Part shown: piece by piece, positions 1 through 9,201 of the stretch
Numbering within the stretch: the first letter of the stretch is position 1
Layout of the letters: each line of letters begins with the position of its first letter
Assembly: GCF_001975825.1 (NCBI RefSeq)
Contig: NZ_MTKN01000062.1
Coordinates: forward strand, 1 to 49,337
Source of the DNA: [Flexibacter] sp. ATCC 35208
GTDB taxonomy: Bacteria > Bacteroidota > Bacteroidia > Chitinophagales > Chitinophagaceae
Direction: 5' to 3'
Length of the DNA: 49,337 nucleotides
Made by a program: the position numbers and the translations under genes
Notes under the pieces: generated by a model
What the model saw: only the letters and a program-made list of their open reading frames with translations
Told to the model about the DNA's origin: nothing
Databases searched by the model: none

Positions 1-145
1 GTATAAACAACTTCATAGATAATAATTTGAAAATCAACAAAATAATTTGACACATTTTGTGTTTTTTTCAAAAATTAGTTGAATATTTACATCACGATTC
101 CTTTTGATCGTTTCAAAGGAATCTGGTTTTAATTGAAATTAGAGT

Positions 146-184
146 GGCTTGAGAATATTTCTATATTACTCAAGCCTTTTTTTT
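146..184 (+). terminator. rho-independent terminator
   Basis: An 8-bp perfect stem (ggcttgag / ctcaagcc) with a 15-nt loop is followed directly by eight T residues. It reads as a terminator on the plus strand, so it probably ends a transcript whose gene lies left of the window. Confidence 0.75.
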
Positions 185-468
185 GCCCTCAAAAAAAATT
201 TAAACTTTTTTTCTATTCCGCTCATACTTTTTCATCATCAGCATTGTCTTACTTATACCCTCTAAATTGAACCAGGTTGATATTCATGTCAGCCATGCTC
301 TTTGCTTTCCCTTTTTAACCTCGAAGGCACCTGGCATTATATAAAAACCAGGAGTCACGTATGCGGAAAAGCTGCATACAGCTATATACCTCATTATTAA
401 CCGGTTGTCTTACTATACGAAGACAACGAACCTGAAAGTTGTTTGAATTCATTACCCATGTCACCCAT

Positions 469-509
469 TCAGCCACCGCAAAGGAATATTCCTTTGGAAC
501 GGTGGCTGA
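469..509. repeat. nested inverted repeat (long hairpin)
   Basis: Outer 10-bp arms (tcagccaccg at 469-478, cggtggctga at 500-509) enclose a perfect 18-bp palindrome, caaaggaatattcctttg, at 479-496. Only three unpaired bases (497-499) interrupt an otherwise continuous fold. No T-run follows, so it is not a standard terminator. It could be a protein-binding site, a mobile-element relic, or an RNA-stabilising hairpin. Confidence 0.6.
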
Positions 510-594
510 TCGGTGGTGTACTTCCTTCTATTAAAAATGGTATTAATTCATCCCTTAGCATGGGATAATTATCTTCAATATAGATGGCGAAGAC

Positions 595-624
595 AAAAAA
601 GCCATTGCTTTTATCGCAATGGCT
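595..624 (-). terminator. terminator of the transglutaminase-like gene
   Basis: On the minus strand a 9-bp perfect stem (AGCCATTGC / GCAATGGCT, loop of 7) is followed by a T-run (the aaaaaa at 595-600 on the plus strand). It starts a few bases after the stop codon of the minus-strand gene at 630-1991 and so is its natural terminator. Confidence 0.8.
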
Positions 625-629
625 CTCAA

Positions 630-1991
630 TTAATTATAAATAGGTATAGGAGCAATCATTTTTCTATACTGTTGGACATCCACCAATTCTATCAAACTCT
701 TATTCTCACTTGCCAGCTGTCTATTTAATTTATAATTTTCAATTCCTTTAAATTTCGCTAATAGGAACTGGGCATAATAACACTTGTTTATGTCTGAAAG
801 CTTTGCACCCACCGGTGTATATTCATCAATTAATTTCTTATTCTTTAATATTGCGTCTTTAGGGTGTTCAATCATACCACTCGATGATAGCATGGTCGTT
901 TCTAAAAAGGTCAAACCCGTTTCATCATCCGAATCGACATCCAGATAATACCCCAGGAAACAATGTGAAGGTACCAGCACTAATACCGGTCTCAATCCCA
1001 TCCGCTTTAAAATAGAAGCCATCAACACCGTACCATCCACACAATTCGCCTGACTGGTATTCATGGCATTGTCAAAGGTGCGTACCGTCTGAGAGAAAAT
1101 ATAGTTGTCCTGTCTCGCGGCTGAATTATCAGTAATACTGCTATATTTAAATCCTCGGTCATGCAATACTCTCCAGACAGCAGCTACCTGAAGATCTACC
1201 GAATTCATAGCGTCCACTCTTTCTGCAGATGAAAGCGCATGGCCCCTATTGAATCCCTGGTATCCCATTACGGAACTAATCATCTTGGTATCTAAAGCTT
1301 CCTTCAATATTTTGTCAATTAAAGGATGTTCTTCGTTTACATAGGCGGCAAACATGAAGTTGTAAGACTGATTATCGTAAAGGGTTATACAGTCGTTAAT
1401 ACTCCTCAAGGTAGCAGTTACCAGCTTCTCTACCCTTGCACCGGTGACAGGGTCTATCAATCTGAAATAGATATCCATTGGCGCCGAGGTCTGGTGCTTG
1501 CCCAGTTGTCTGAAATCCCAGGCGACTTTGGGCATGAAATTCAATGTCTCACCTGAGCCTTTACAGGTGATATACCCACTGTCTATTTTAAAATAACTTT
1601 TATCTGCAGATTCTATCTCCCACTTCAATACAACTCCTGAGACATTGCTTTTGATCTTAAAGCCTAAACTACTTCCCATGTCGACATCCTTCTCTCCTGT
1701 ATAACTTGCCCAGGCAATAATAAAAGAAGGAAAGACCTGCGCGTGAAAATTGGTGACAGGTTCCCAGGAGAGATTGGTAAATTCCCCGTTTTCTACTGTT
1801 AACTTCTGTTTCTTGCTGATACTAACTTCCTGCCGGCTACGATAATCAGGTATTTGTTCATACTTAATATTACCACTGGTATCCTTTTGCCAGGTGGATT
1901 TAAAGCCTTTGGAAGTATTGGCGACTTCTTTGGAGGTCTCTCCTACCTGTTTGGTAAGATCCTGTAAGTATCCCAACCCTGTCTTTCTCAA
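630..1991 (-). CDS. transglutaminase-like cysteine protein, probable 5' frameshift
   Basis: A protein of about 453 residues whose C-terminal half contains NCVDGTVLMASILKRMG followed by a conserved-looking histidine segment (VPSHCFLGYYLDVD). This Cys...His...Asp arrangement is that of transglutaminase-like cysteine enzymes, where cysteine is the nucleophile; the substrate is unknown. The N-terminal half looks beta-rich and has no recognised domain. The frame as read starts at a TTG. A better start is the ATG at 2017-2019, whose frame gives MEQLKQLLQLEK and then goes out of frame near 1975-1990, where the main frame continues TGLGYLQDL. Joining the two yields a smooth amphipathic N-terminus, so a one-base indel (real or a sequencing error) is likely. 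A terminator follows immediately. Confidence 0.6.
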   Translation of the reverse strand: MRKTGLGYLQDLTKQVGETSKEVANTSKGFKSTWQKDTSGNIKYEQIPDYRSRQEVSISKKQKLTVENGEFTNLSWEPVTNFHAQVFPSFIIAWASYTGEKDVDMGSSLGFKIKSNVSGVVLKWEIESADKSYFKIDSGYITCKGSGETLNFMPKVAWDFRQLGKHQTSAPMDIYFRLIDPVTGARVEKLVTATLRSINDCITLYDNQSYNFMFAAYVNEEHPLIDKILKEALDTKMISSVMGYQGFNRGHALSSAERVDAMNSVDLQVAAVWRVLHDRGFKYSSITDNSAARQDNYIFSQTVRTFDNAMNTSQANCVDGTVLMASILKRMGLRPVLVLVPSHCFLGYYLDVDSDDETGLTFLETTMLSSSGMIEHPKDAILKNKKLIDEYTPVGAKLSDINKCYYAQFLLAKFKGIENYKLNRQLASENKSLIELVDVQQYRKMIAPIPIYN

Positions 1992-2100
1992 GTTGTAAAA
2001 GCTGTTTTAATTGTTCCATTGCTATAGGCGTTTGTGCAATGCTCCTATATTTTTAAGGAGCAAATGATAGCAAAAAGCCCTTACTAATGATTACCTGCAG

Positions 2101-2223
2101 GTGGTTCAATATGCCAGAATGACAATCTTATTATATTCCGGATAAAATGGACCAGGGTGGGGCAACATCCCAGAATGGTGGGTCAACATAAATCAGAGAC
2201 GTGGGTCAACATGCTCCAGAATG
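2101..2223. repeat. IS21-like element end with repeated motif (remnant)
   Basis: A motif of roughly 21-23 bp, gtgggtcaacat followed by about 4-5 bases and cagaatg, occurs four times: near 2101-2123, 2157-2177, 2178-2200 and 2201-2223. Multiple direct repeats of this kind are typical of the ends of IS21-family elements, where the transposase binds. No istA or istB gene is present, so this is an isolated terminal remnant. The last repeat runs straight into the open frame of the broken nuclease gene, which suggests the insertion removed that gene's 5' end. The family assignment rests on the repeat pattern only. Confidence 0.4.
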
Positions 2224-2861
2224 TACAATCGAGATACCCGATTGTCTAGGAGAGTACAAATTGCCTAATGAAAATATTACAGCTAGCAAGATTAATGATA
2301 CAATAAATAATATTGACGACCTTAACAAAGAACTAACTGTCCTTCAAGACGATCTTCAAGTTTATAATTACCATAAATCCTTATTAACGACAAGTGGCGA
2401 TCAATTAGAACAAATTGTTCAATCCATATTCGAAGAACTTGGATTTGAAATTATTTCTGCCAAAGAGAATAGAGATGACCTCATCATTTGGAGTAGTAGA
2501 AATAAAAGGAGTCAATGGCTCTGCAGCAGAAAAGCATGCTGCACAATTAGAAAAATGGGTTTCAAGTTATTATGAAGAAAATGCAATCAAGCCCAAGGGA
2601 ATATTGATAGTAAATGCCTATAAAGAAAAAGCACTTAAAGATAGACCCACAGATACTTTCCCACATCAAATGCTAAACTATTCCCAACAACGAGAACACT
2701 GCTTATTAAGTAGTATACAATTATTAGGTCTTTACTATGAATTTAAAAGTAACCCTGACAAAAAGGAGGAATTAATAGACAAATTATTAAGCCATGTTGG
2801 CGTATTCCCTGATTTCAAGGATTGGAAACTTTTTTTATCTGTGGAACCAACAGAATCCTGA
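2224..2861 (+). pseudogene. PD-(D/E)xK nuclease-like gene, 5'-truncated and frameshifted
   Basis: Two overlapping frames together make one protein. The first gives an alpha-helical stretch ending LEQIVQSIFEELGFEI plus SAKENRDDL. The second takes over near 2470-2500 with VVEIKGVNGSA and runs to the stop at 2859-2861. The combined pattern, a helix, an acidic residue and then (V)EIKG, is that of Mrr-like or other PD-(D/E)xK restriction-type nuclease folds, with E and K as presumed active-site residues. No single frame covers it and there is no proper start, because the 5' side merges with the IS21-like repeats. The C-terminal tail (LSHVGVFPDFKDWK) is present a second time, diverged, at 8159-8241. 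Probably inactive. Confidence 0.55.
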
Positions 2862-3110
2862 TTTTCCAGATTCTAGTTTTCACACATCTGCAACTAATCA
2901 TCAATACTCTATTATTATTTTACAAGTATAATAACTTGTCAATTAATAAACTTATTGAACCCAAATACTATTATCCTCTCTGAGTATTAAAATCCTATAG
3001 CTAACTAACGGATTGTTTTCCAATTCTTTCTTATATTTATTAGAATTGAGTATCCCCCCATCTGCTGTCAATGTCGAATTATAAATTTTAACGTTAATTC
3101 ATTTTTTGTG

Positions 3111-6100
3111 ATGCCCATGCTATATTTAAGAAACGTTGCCAAATTCCGACAATGGTATAAACAAGTAAAAGCCCGTAACGACGATAAATCTATCGATACT
3201 GACTTCGTAAACATTTTCCATCCTATCTCAAGTCGTAAAGAGAAAGGTTTCCCTTATTTGATATACGGTACCCGTGATGATATTGGTGGATTCCTTCGTA
3301 GTACATCACTAAATGTTGCTGCAGATCAACAGGCTATTTATGAATTAATACAAAATGCTGATGACAGCCGTGCAACATTTTTTAGCGTAACCTACAATGA
3401 AGACTACTTATTATGCATAAATAATGGAGCTTTTTTTACCGATAACAATATGTCAGCACTTCTCAATATTGGCGATTCAGATAAACAAGGAGACGATATT
3501 GGAACATTTGGAATCGGATTCAAAATCCTGCATCGTTTGTTAGGAGAAGATGACGGGTTGGATGCAATTATTAATGATTATGCAGGTCCCATTATCTTTA
3601 GTTGGTCGGAGGCGCACCACCTAAAGATGTTTATAGAAGGGAAGCGTCTATGTTATAACAAAATAGATGAATATAACTCCCGTTTACCTTGGTTGCTAAA
3701 GATTATTTATACCTGTTTTCCAGTATCACTAGGTGAAGAAATAAGATTAAAAGATCATGAAACGGAAGGGATTGTATTCAGTGATGAAGAGTTGAATGCA
3801 ATGAGGAAATTATTAGTTGATTCTCTTGAAAGTATGAATATCCTGAATAGGGAAAGCGGACAGATAAATAAAGGATCAATTTTTTTCCTGAAACTTGGTC
3901 CGGGTAAATATAAATATATCCATGATAACATTAATAATCTTCGTAGTGGTATTTCTTACTCAATGAACTTTCTTAATAGTTTGATGCGTGTATATGTCAA
4001 TGGTGAGCTTATTAACAAACAGGTACTTACAGGGTGTATTGAAGATAAATTTGAACGGGGAAGTGCTGATTTCAATGCAATAAAACCACGAAATCCCAAT
4101 AGGGATATCCGCTTTAGCATAGCCTACTACAGTGATTATAAGCAATCAGACTCATTGAATCTTTCACCGAACTTTTACAACTTCTTTTCCATGGATGAAG
4201 AAAAGAATGGGTTTAGGTTCTTATTACACTGCAATGCGTTTGATATGAATAATGACCGGCGCAAATTGCAACAAGGATCTCAAATAAACGAACGGCTACT
4301 TCCGGCAATAACTAAGGCTTTTGGGGAGCGTGCAGAGAAAATACGTTTAGAGGATAGGAAGGACTTCCTGGCTATTTATGCAGCATTAATATTATCTGAA
4401 GAACCAATTAAAAAACCACATATCAATGATTTCTTTTTTAAGCCGTTAATGGAGTTTGTTCGCCAAAACATTCCTATTGGTAATGGTTTTGAAACTGATG
4501 TAGCAAACGTAAAAATAAAGGAATTTAGCACTGATTTAGATATGCAGCAGCTAGGCATGCCCAGACTTAAATGGTTTGAATGGAATAGTCAGAAGGATGA
4601 GTTGTTAGTCGATGCTGCAGTTGCAAAATTGGGTATTGAAATATGGACGATTGCGGAAGTGCTCCTCAATGCTAACATTTCTTTGCTGAATAATTGGATT
4701 ACCATACAGTCGGCAACTAATTATAATGTTTTTCTGAAAGAAATTCAAGATATTGAATTTTCAGATGACGTCAAATCCAGGTTGGGAAATATAAAGTTAT
4801 TAAAGTTCTCAGACGGTAAATTCTATTCGCTTCGGGACGTTATGACCAATACAGACTTAATTGCTACCACCCAACAAACAGCCAGGATAAATAAAGAACT
4901 ATGCGCTATTGGTTTTTCCATTTCCGAACGAAATGTATCAGAATTGAAGTTCACTAAAGAGCTACCTTCTGATCTGCTGAAGCCGGAGGATGTTTATAGA
5001 AGAATTGCTGACAAAATACAGAAAACCAATCTGCTTTCTTCAGAAGGAAAAAGAAACTTGTTCCTGAACTTTATAGGTACAGAGACACGCTTTATTGGCG
5101 TAGCGGATGCCACATTAGGTAAATTACAACTTTTCAAGGATACCTTAGATAGAGTAAAACCGCTAGAAGCTATGCTACCCGCAACTACTAAAGTACCTGA
5201 GTGGCTCAACCAGTTTAAAATATCCCCACAAGAATACTTTCCGGAACTTAATAATTATTTGGTTCCCGAAAAGAATATTTATCAAACCTTTATATTACGC
5301 AATTGGGAAAGTATTATTGCTGAAATTGAAGAGAAGGATTCATTTTACGAAAAAGTTCAATATTATTTTTCATTAGATCCGGAAAATGCGCCGTTGCAAA
5401 ATGAACGTTTTGTGCTTATTAAAGATGAAAGTGGGGAGGAACGCTTTGTATATTCACAAGATATTTTTTTCAGTGAACAGCTGCAATCTTCATCAAACTA
5501 TACGACACTTGCTAATATTATTTTTAGCCTTACCGGGAAATACATACCTCATTACAATACTCTTGTATTTCTCAAGCCGCCACTGTTTATTCTAAAAACA
5601 GAATATCTTGGTGATTTACCGATTGAACCTTGCCTGTTAGACGTGTCGGATGTTCGTGAGCTTATTAACTTTTGCGAAAGAAACCATGAAACTTTTTTTG
5701 AGAAATTTTGTGTTGAGAAAGAAGATTCCGGGTTTATGGTTACTGAAGCATCAGCATCTGTACACCAGGTAAATGTAGCGACTGCCACTGCAAAATACCT
5801 AAGGGATATAATTAATAGCAATGCATCAGCAGACGTCACCTTTAAGATCCTGCCTGCGGAATTTAATGATCTTAAAAATAAAGAAGGTGTTCTATCTGGA
5901 GAAGAATTTTACTATTTTTTACTTGAACATATTGATTTTGACCTTTTTGCCGAGACATTAATAGATTTCATATCTTATTCTGGTCCTAAAATCGCTTTTC
6001 TTGAAAAACTAAATAAGCTTGTTTTATCGGCCGATGTTTCCTATGATAAAGATACTTTCGAGTACAAAGTACTTGACATGGCATGTGGTGAACTAAAGAG

Positions 6101-8078
6101 TAAGGAAATACAAAGCCACTGGTTCAGAAATAAAATTAGATTAATTGTCGATGGAAAAGAGGTCAGCATGAACACTATTCCTTCATCCGCTGAAGAAATT
6201 ACTTTTCTTGGTAGTGATATAAAGCTATACGTTGCTGATGTATTGCCTCAGGGTTTTTCCATTACAGGGTTATTGCATAGAATAATATCCAATTTGGTGA
6301 CTGCTGGAATTAATGAAATACAACTCAAGGCACTACTCAATATTCATTTTGAGACTGATCTAATAGAGATATTGGAACTTATCCCAAAGAAATTAGAAAA
6401 TGCATATCAGCTTGCGTTTATAATTCTTTATCACAACCAAATCACGTCCCTGGATTTAACTGAATACTTTGTCCTCACGTTAGATGGAGAATATAATTTG
6501 ACCTATAATTTTTTCATACATCACTTCAATTTTCTAAAGCCATTTGCAAGTCTTGACTTTAAGTATGAAGCTATCGAAACGATATTTAATGGGAAAGCAA
6601 TTTTTCTCAAAAATGATGGTGGTAAGATTTTTAGCAAGCCAAATATTTATGATAATTCATTTGTTTGTTTCGATATTAAAGATTCGTTGGATGATTATGA
6701 TAAGCTTAATCTTCTTCAATATATTTTTGAGCTGTGGAATAATGAAGACAAAAATTATTTTAGATTTGTTGACTGGTCGCGAATTGGCGGTGTTTCTACT
6801 CGGGAATTATTAGGGTTCAATCCACTTGTCTGTATGATAGTTCAAGATTTAGCAATTGAGGAGGAGTTACCCCCGGCGTATTTCTTAGATTGGATCTTAC
6901 AAAATCAGATTCCTGATAGTTTTCTTAGTGATTTAGAGATTAATACTCCTCTCGCTAATATTGTGGCCATTCGAAAACAATTAAAAAAGCATGGTTCATT
7001 ATCATTAATAATAGAGGATGTCAATGAAATGTTGCTGAATAATACGTTGGTTTGGATGAAAGAACAGAATATATCCTTGACTGGAATAGATGAGCTTAGG
7101 AGTTTGGAGAAAATGGCCAGCCACATTAATAAGTATATCAACGAAAATTTTGAATCAGATGAAGCAAATGTGGATTCAGATGATGAAGAAGATGTTGAGG
7201 AGGAAGTTTTAGAGCCAATTGAGATTATAAAAGAATTTGATTTTAACACACTTGATTTAGCGAGTGTGGAGCTTACGAATGAAGTATATCAACTTTGGAA
7301 GAAGATCGTGAATGATAGGTATTTAATTTTTCTATTTCCAGGTACGCTTCCTCAATTAGCCAAGATCAAAGGATTTGATGATTACATATTTGTTCGATTC
7401 AATGAGAATGACTTGGCGATGTCGGATAACAAAATTTATGTTAATAGTAATGTTCAGAGTAGTCTCACATCCTTGCTACGTAGTTTGGTTGACGAAGGGT
7501 TGAATAATGAAGATTTTGTTACATACTGTAACATAGAAGAACAACTTAAAGAAAATGGAGATCAAAGGATAATAAAAAATGGATGGGGTGATATTGAACG
7601 GCTCCTACATAACTATACACCTGAAAAATTACAGCGTTTCTTAGCACTGATTGGTAGGGTGCCAATGGATCAGTTAGAGGAGCTTGCTGATAGGGAATTC
7701 GGCGACGAAGGTGCGCGTATTAATTCAGGCTATCTAGGTGAAGAAATCGTTTATAAAGATTTGATTAAAAGATTTGGAGTCAGTAGGGTTAGATGGACAA
7801 GTGCCGAAAACCCGACTGTTATAACTCCCACAGATGCCTATGATTTTGAAATTTTGGATATTGCGTTACAGCAGGTAATATTTTATGTGGATGCGAAGTC
7901 TACAACGAGAGCCAAATTCCAGCATGAAAAAACAGAGATTTTTTGGCGCAATTCCGAATGGAGGTTTATAGAAAGTGAGCCCATTAATTATATCATTGCA
8001 CGGGTATTTGGGGTAAATGGGAACGATCCTGAAATAGTCTATTTGAGATTATCTTATGATAAAGAATTTCCTGGATAA
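3111..8078 (+). CDS. giant GHKL ATPase with NOV_C/DUF3883 C-terminal domain
   Basis: A 1655-residue protein. Residues about 55-145 hold an HSP90/histidine-kinase-type (GHKL) ATP site: ELIQNADDSRA (the Mg-binding Asn near residue 82) and GTFGIGFK as the glycine-rich lid, as in sacsin N-terminal repeats. The long middle has no recognised domain and includes a very acidic linker (about residues 1345-1370). The last 110 residues, from GYLGEEIVYKDLIKR to the end, look like the NOV_C (DUF3883) domain, with DAYDFEI and YVDAKST recalling a nuclease-like D...E-x-K arrangement. I chose the ATG at 3111; a GTG lies one codon earlier. Such large GHKL-DUF3883 proteins are recurrent in defence islands; the mechanism of this one is not known to me. 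It is convergent with the Wadjet operon and bracketed by duplicated nuclease-gene tails, suggesting acquisition as a module. Confidence 0.8.
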   Translation: MPMLYLRNVAKFRQWYKQVKARNDDKSIDTDFVNIFHPISSRKEKGFPYLIYGTRDDIGGFLRSTSLNVAADQQAIYELIQNADDSRATFFSVTYNEDYLLCINNGAFFTDNNMSALLNIGDSDKQGDDIGTFGIGFKILHRLLGEDDGLDAIINDYAGPIIFSWSEAHHLKMFIEGKRLCYNKIDEYNSRLPWLLKIIYTCFPVSLGEEIRLKDHETEGIVFSDEELNAMRKLLVDSLESMNILNRESGQINKGSIFFLKLGPGKYKYIHDNINNLRSGISYSMNFLNSLMRVYVNGELINKQVLTGCIEDKFERGSADFNAIKPRNPNRDIRFSIAYYSDYKQSDSLNLSPNFYNFFSMDEEKNGFRFLLHCNAFDMNNDRRKLQQGSQINERLLPAITKAFGERAEKIRLEDRKDFLAIYAALILSEEPIKKPHINDFFFKPLMEFVRQNIPIGNGFETDVANVKIKEFSTDLDMQQLGMPRLKWFEWNSQKDELLVDAAVAKLGIEIWTIAEVLLNANISLLNNWITIQSATNYNVFLKEIQDIEFSDDVKSRLGNIKLLKFSDGKFYSLRDVMTNTDLIATTQQTARINKELCAIGFSISERNVSELKFTKELPSDLLKPEDVYRRIADKIQKTNLLSSEGKRNLFLNFIGTETRFIGVADATLGKLQLFKDTLDRVKPLEAMLPATTKVPEWLNQFKISPQEYFPELNNYLVPEKNIYQTFILRNWESIIAEIEEKDSFYEKVQYYFSLDPENAPLQNERFVLIKDESGEERFVYSQDIFFSEQLQSSSNYTTLANIIFSLTGKYIPHYNTLVFLKPPLFILKTEYLGDLPIEPCLLDVSDVRELINFCERNHETFFEKFCVEKEDSGFMVTEASASVHQVNVATATAKYLRDIINSNASADVTFKILPAEFNDLKNKEGVLSGEEFYYFLLEHIDFDLFAETLIDFISYSGPKIAFLEKLNKLVLSADVSYDKDTFEYKVLDMACGELKSKEIQSHWFRNKIRLIVDGKEVSMNTIPSSAEEITFLGSDIKLYVADVLPQGFSITGLLHRIISNLVTAGINEIQLKALLNIHFETDLIEILELIPKKLENAYQLAFIILYHNQITSLDLTEYFVLTLDGEYNLTYNFFIHHFNFLKPFASLDFKYEAIETIFNGKAIFLKNDGGKIFSKPNIYDNSFVCFDIKDSLDDYDKLNLLQYIFELWNNEDKNYFRFVDWSRIGGVSTRELLGFNPLVCMIVQDLAIEEELPPAYFLDWILQNQIPDSFLSDLEINTPLANIVAIRKQLKKHGSLSLIIEDVNEMLLNNTLVWMKEQNISLTGIDELRSLEKMASHINKYINENFESDEANVDSDDEEDVEEEVLEPIEIIKEFDFNTLDLASVELTNEVYQLWKKIVNDRYLIFLFPGTLPQLAKIKGFDDYIFVRFNENDLAMSDNKIYVNSNVQSSLTSLLRSLVDEGLNNEDFVTYCNIEEQLKENGDQRIIKNGWGDIERLLHNYTPEKLQRFLALIGRVPMDQLEELADREFGDEGARINSGYLGEEIVYKDLIKRFGVSRVRWTSAENPTVITPTDAYDFEILDIALQQVIFYVDAKSTTRAKFQHEKTEIFWRNSEWRFIESEPINYIIARVFGVNGNDPEIVYLRLSYDKEFPG

Positions 8079-8158
8079 GAGGTTCGATTCCTAGACGGCA
8101 ATCCTACTAGCCATAACAAAAGAGAAGCATAACCAGTTGCTAAAATATTGAACTACTA

Positions 8159-8241
8159 GATAATTCTTAAGTCATGTTGCCGTATTTTCTGATTTCAAGG
8201 ATTGGAAACAATTTCAATCTGTGTATCCGGCTATGCTTTGA
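8159..8241 (+). pseudogene. second copy of nuclease-gene tail
   Basis: This plus-strand stretch encodes LSHVAVFSDFKDWK and then QFQSVYPAML before a stop. It matches the end of the broken nuclease gene at 2778-2861 (LSHVGVFPDFKDWK) at both DNA and protein level, with one base missing at the left edge of the similarity. Nothing related is readable upstream of 8159, so only the tail of a gene is left. It overlaps the last codons of jetD on the other strand. Confidence 0.6.
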
Positions 8242-9190
8242 TAAGTTCATTATAACGCAATAATTCAACCAGGTCTTGGCTTTCCTCTTCTATCCACTGT
8301 TTATTTCGAAAAAGCTTGGATAATAACTCTACCTGCTCCGCATTAAAAGGATGCGCGGGCCATTGTTTAACCATATCCACCTCCTTCCACCTACTCTCGT
8401 GCTTTTCTGAAACTTCAGGAATAGCAGCTTGTTGATCATAAGGCGTCAATATCCCAATATCTTTCCCCTTTTCAGCAAAAATCTTATAAATCCTTTTATA
8501 AATATCTATCCCATCCTGATCCCAATCGCAACAATAAAACAATGGAAGTTGTAATTTATCAAAGGATATATTTTCAAGAATAGCGGTATTGCTACCACCT
8601 ACATACCAAAGTTCTATCTCATGGGCTATAGCTATCCAGGGTCTTTTTAAATTCGCAATATTTTCACAGAGCACAATCAATTTGGGAGATGGAGGATCTA
8701 TAACAAAGCGCCATTGATTCTCCTTTGGATCACTCCCAGGAAAACTATCAAGGCCTAACAAGCGCAATACCGTACTGGCTATTCCTGGATGATCTTCAAG
8801 ATACTTAGAGCCCTTTTCATGAAACACCCTACTAGAAAACTGACGGATACTAGGTACACTCTCTAGGATCTCATCTTTTCTTTCCACTATAAACGCAAAT
8901 GTCTCCAAATCATACTCATCAAATCGCTGCCTACCGTCCAATGGAATATTATTAGCCTCTAGAAAGGTTACATATCGTTGATAAGCCGGCAAAAATTTTG
9001 CCTCATAGTATGCCTTATAACCTGGCTTATCCATTAAAGTATTTAACCGGCCAGGTTTAGGCCCTATCAACTTCCGGTTTTTAAGACTGCGTACAAATGC
9101 ATTCTTCAATATACTATCTGATGTTTGCCCTGTTATATACAATTCATACAATCCTTTTAGATGAGGCCACTTTAATTCTCTATTTATCAT
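8231..9190 (-). CDS. Wadjet JetD, Toprim-type nuclease subunit
   Basis: A 319-residue protein with the C-terminal Toprim-like (DUF2220) fold of JetD: an acidic residue in VLCEN (E176) and the metal-binding cluster CDWDQDGID (D222, D224, D226, D229). The N-terminal half is a helical DUF3322-like segment that binds the core complex. In known Wadjet systems JetD cuts circular plasmid DNA after the JetABC motor has extruded it into a loop. The gene is last in the operon, 11 bases after jetC. It is somewhat shorter than JetD proteins I recall from type I systems. The final codons overlap a plus-strand pseudogene tail. Confidence 0.88.
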   Translation of the reverse strand: MINRELKWPHLKGLYELYITGQTSDSILKNAFVRSLKNRKLIGPKPGRLNTLMDKPGYKAYYEAKFLPAYQRYVTFLEANNIPLDGRQRFDEYDLETFAFIVERKDEILESVPSIRQFSSRVFHEKGSKYLEDHPGIASTVLRLLGLDSFPGSDPKENQWRFVIDPPSPKLIVLCENIANLKRPWIAIAHEIELWYVGGSNTAILENISFDKLQLPLFYCCDWDQDGIDIYKRIYKIFAEKGKDIGILTPYDQQAAIPEVSEKHESRWKEVDMVKQWPAHPFNAEQVELLSKLFRNKQWIEEESQDLVELLRYNELIKA

Positions 9191-9201
9191 CTTATCACGA
9201 A

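Larger units (their letters stand above)
1..594. other. non-coding left edge of window
   Basis: No convincing gene is seen here. The stretch holds a plus-strand terminator for a gene outside the window, an AT-rich spacer, and a long nested inverted repeat near its right end (both listed separately). Short open frames exist but have no recognisable protein character and overlap the hairpins, so they were not called. Confidence 0.6.

Noticed and set aside
513..728. 71-codon plus-strand open frame
   Set aside because: It overlaps the terminator and the end of the well-supported minus-strand gene and has no protein character.
6905..7249. Serine-rich minus-strand frame
   Set aside because: Antisense of the acidic linker in the giant GHKL protein.
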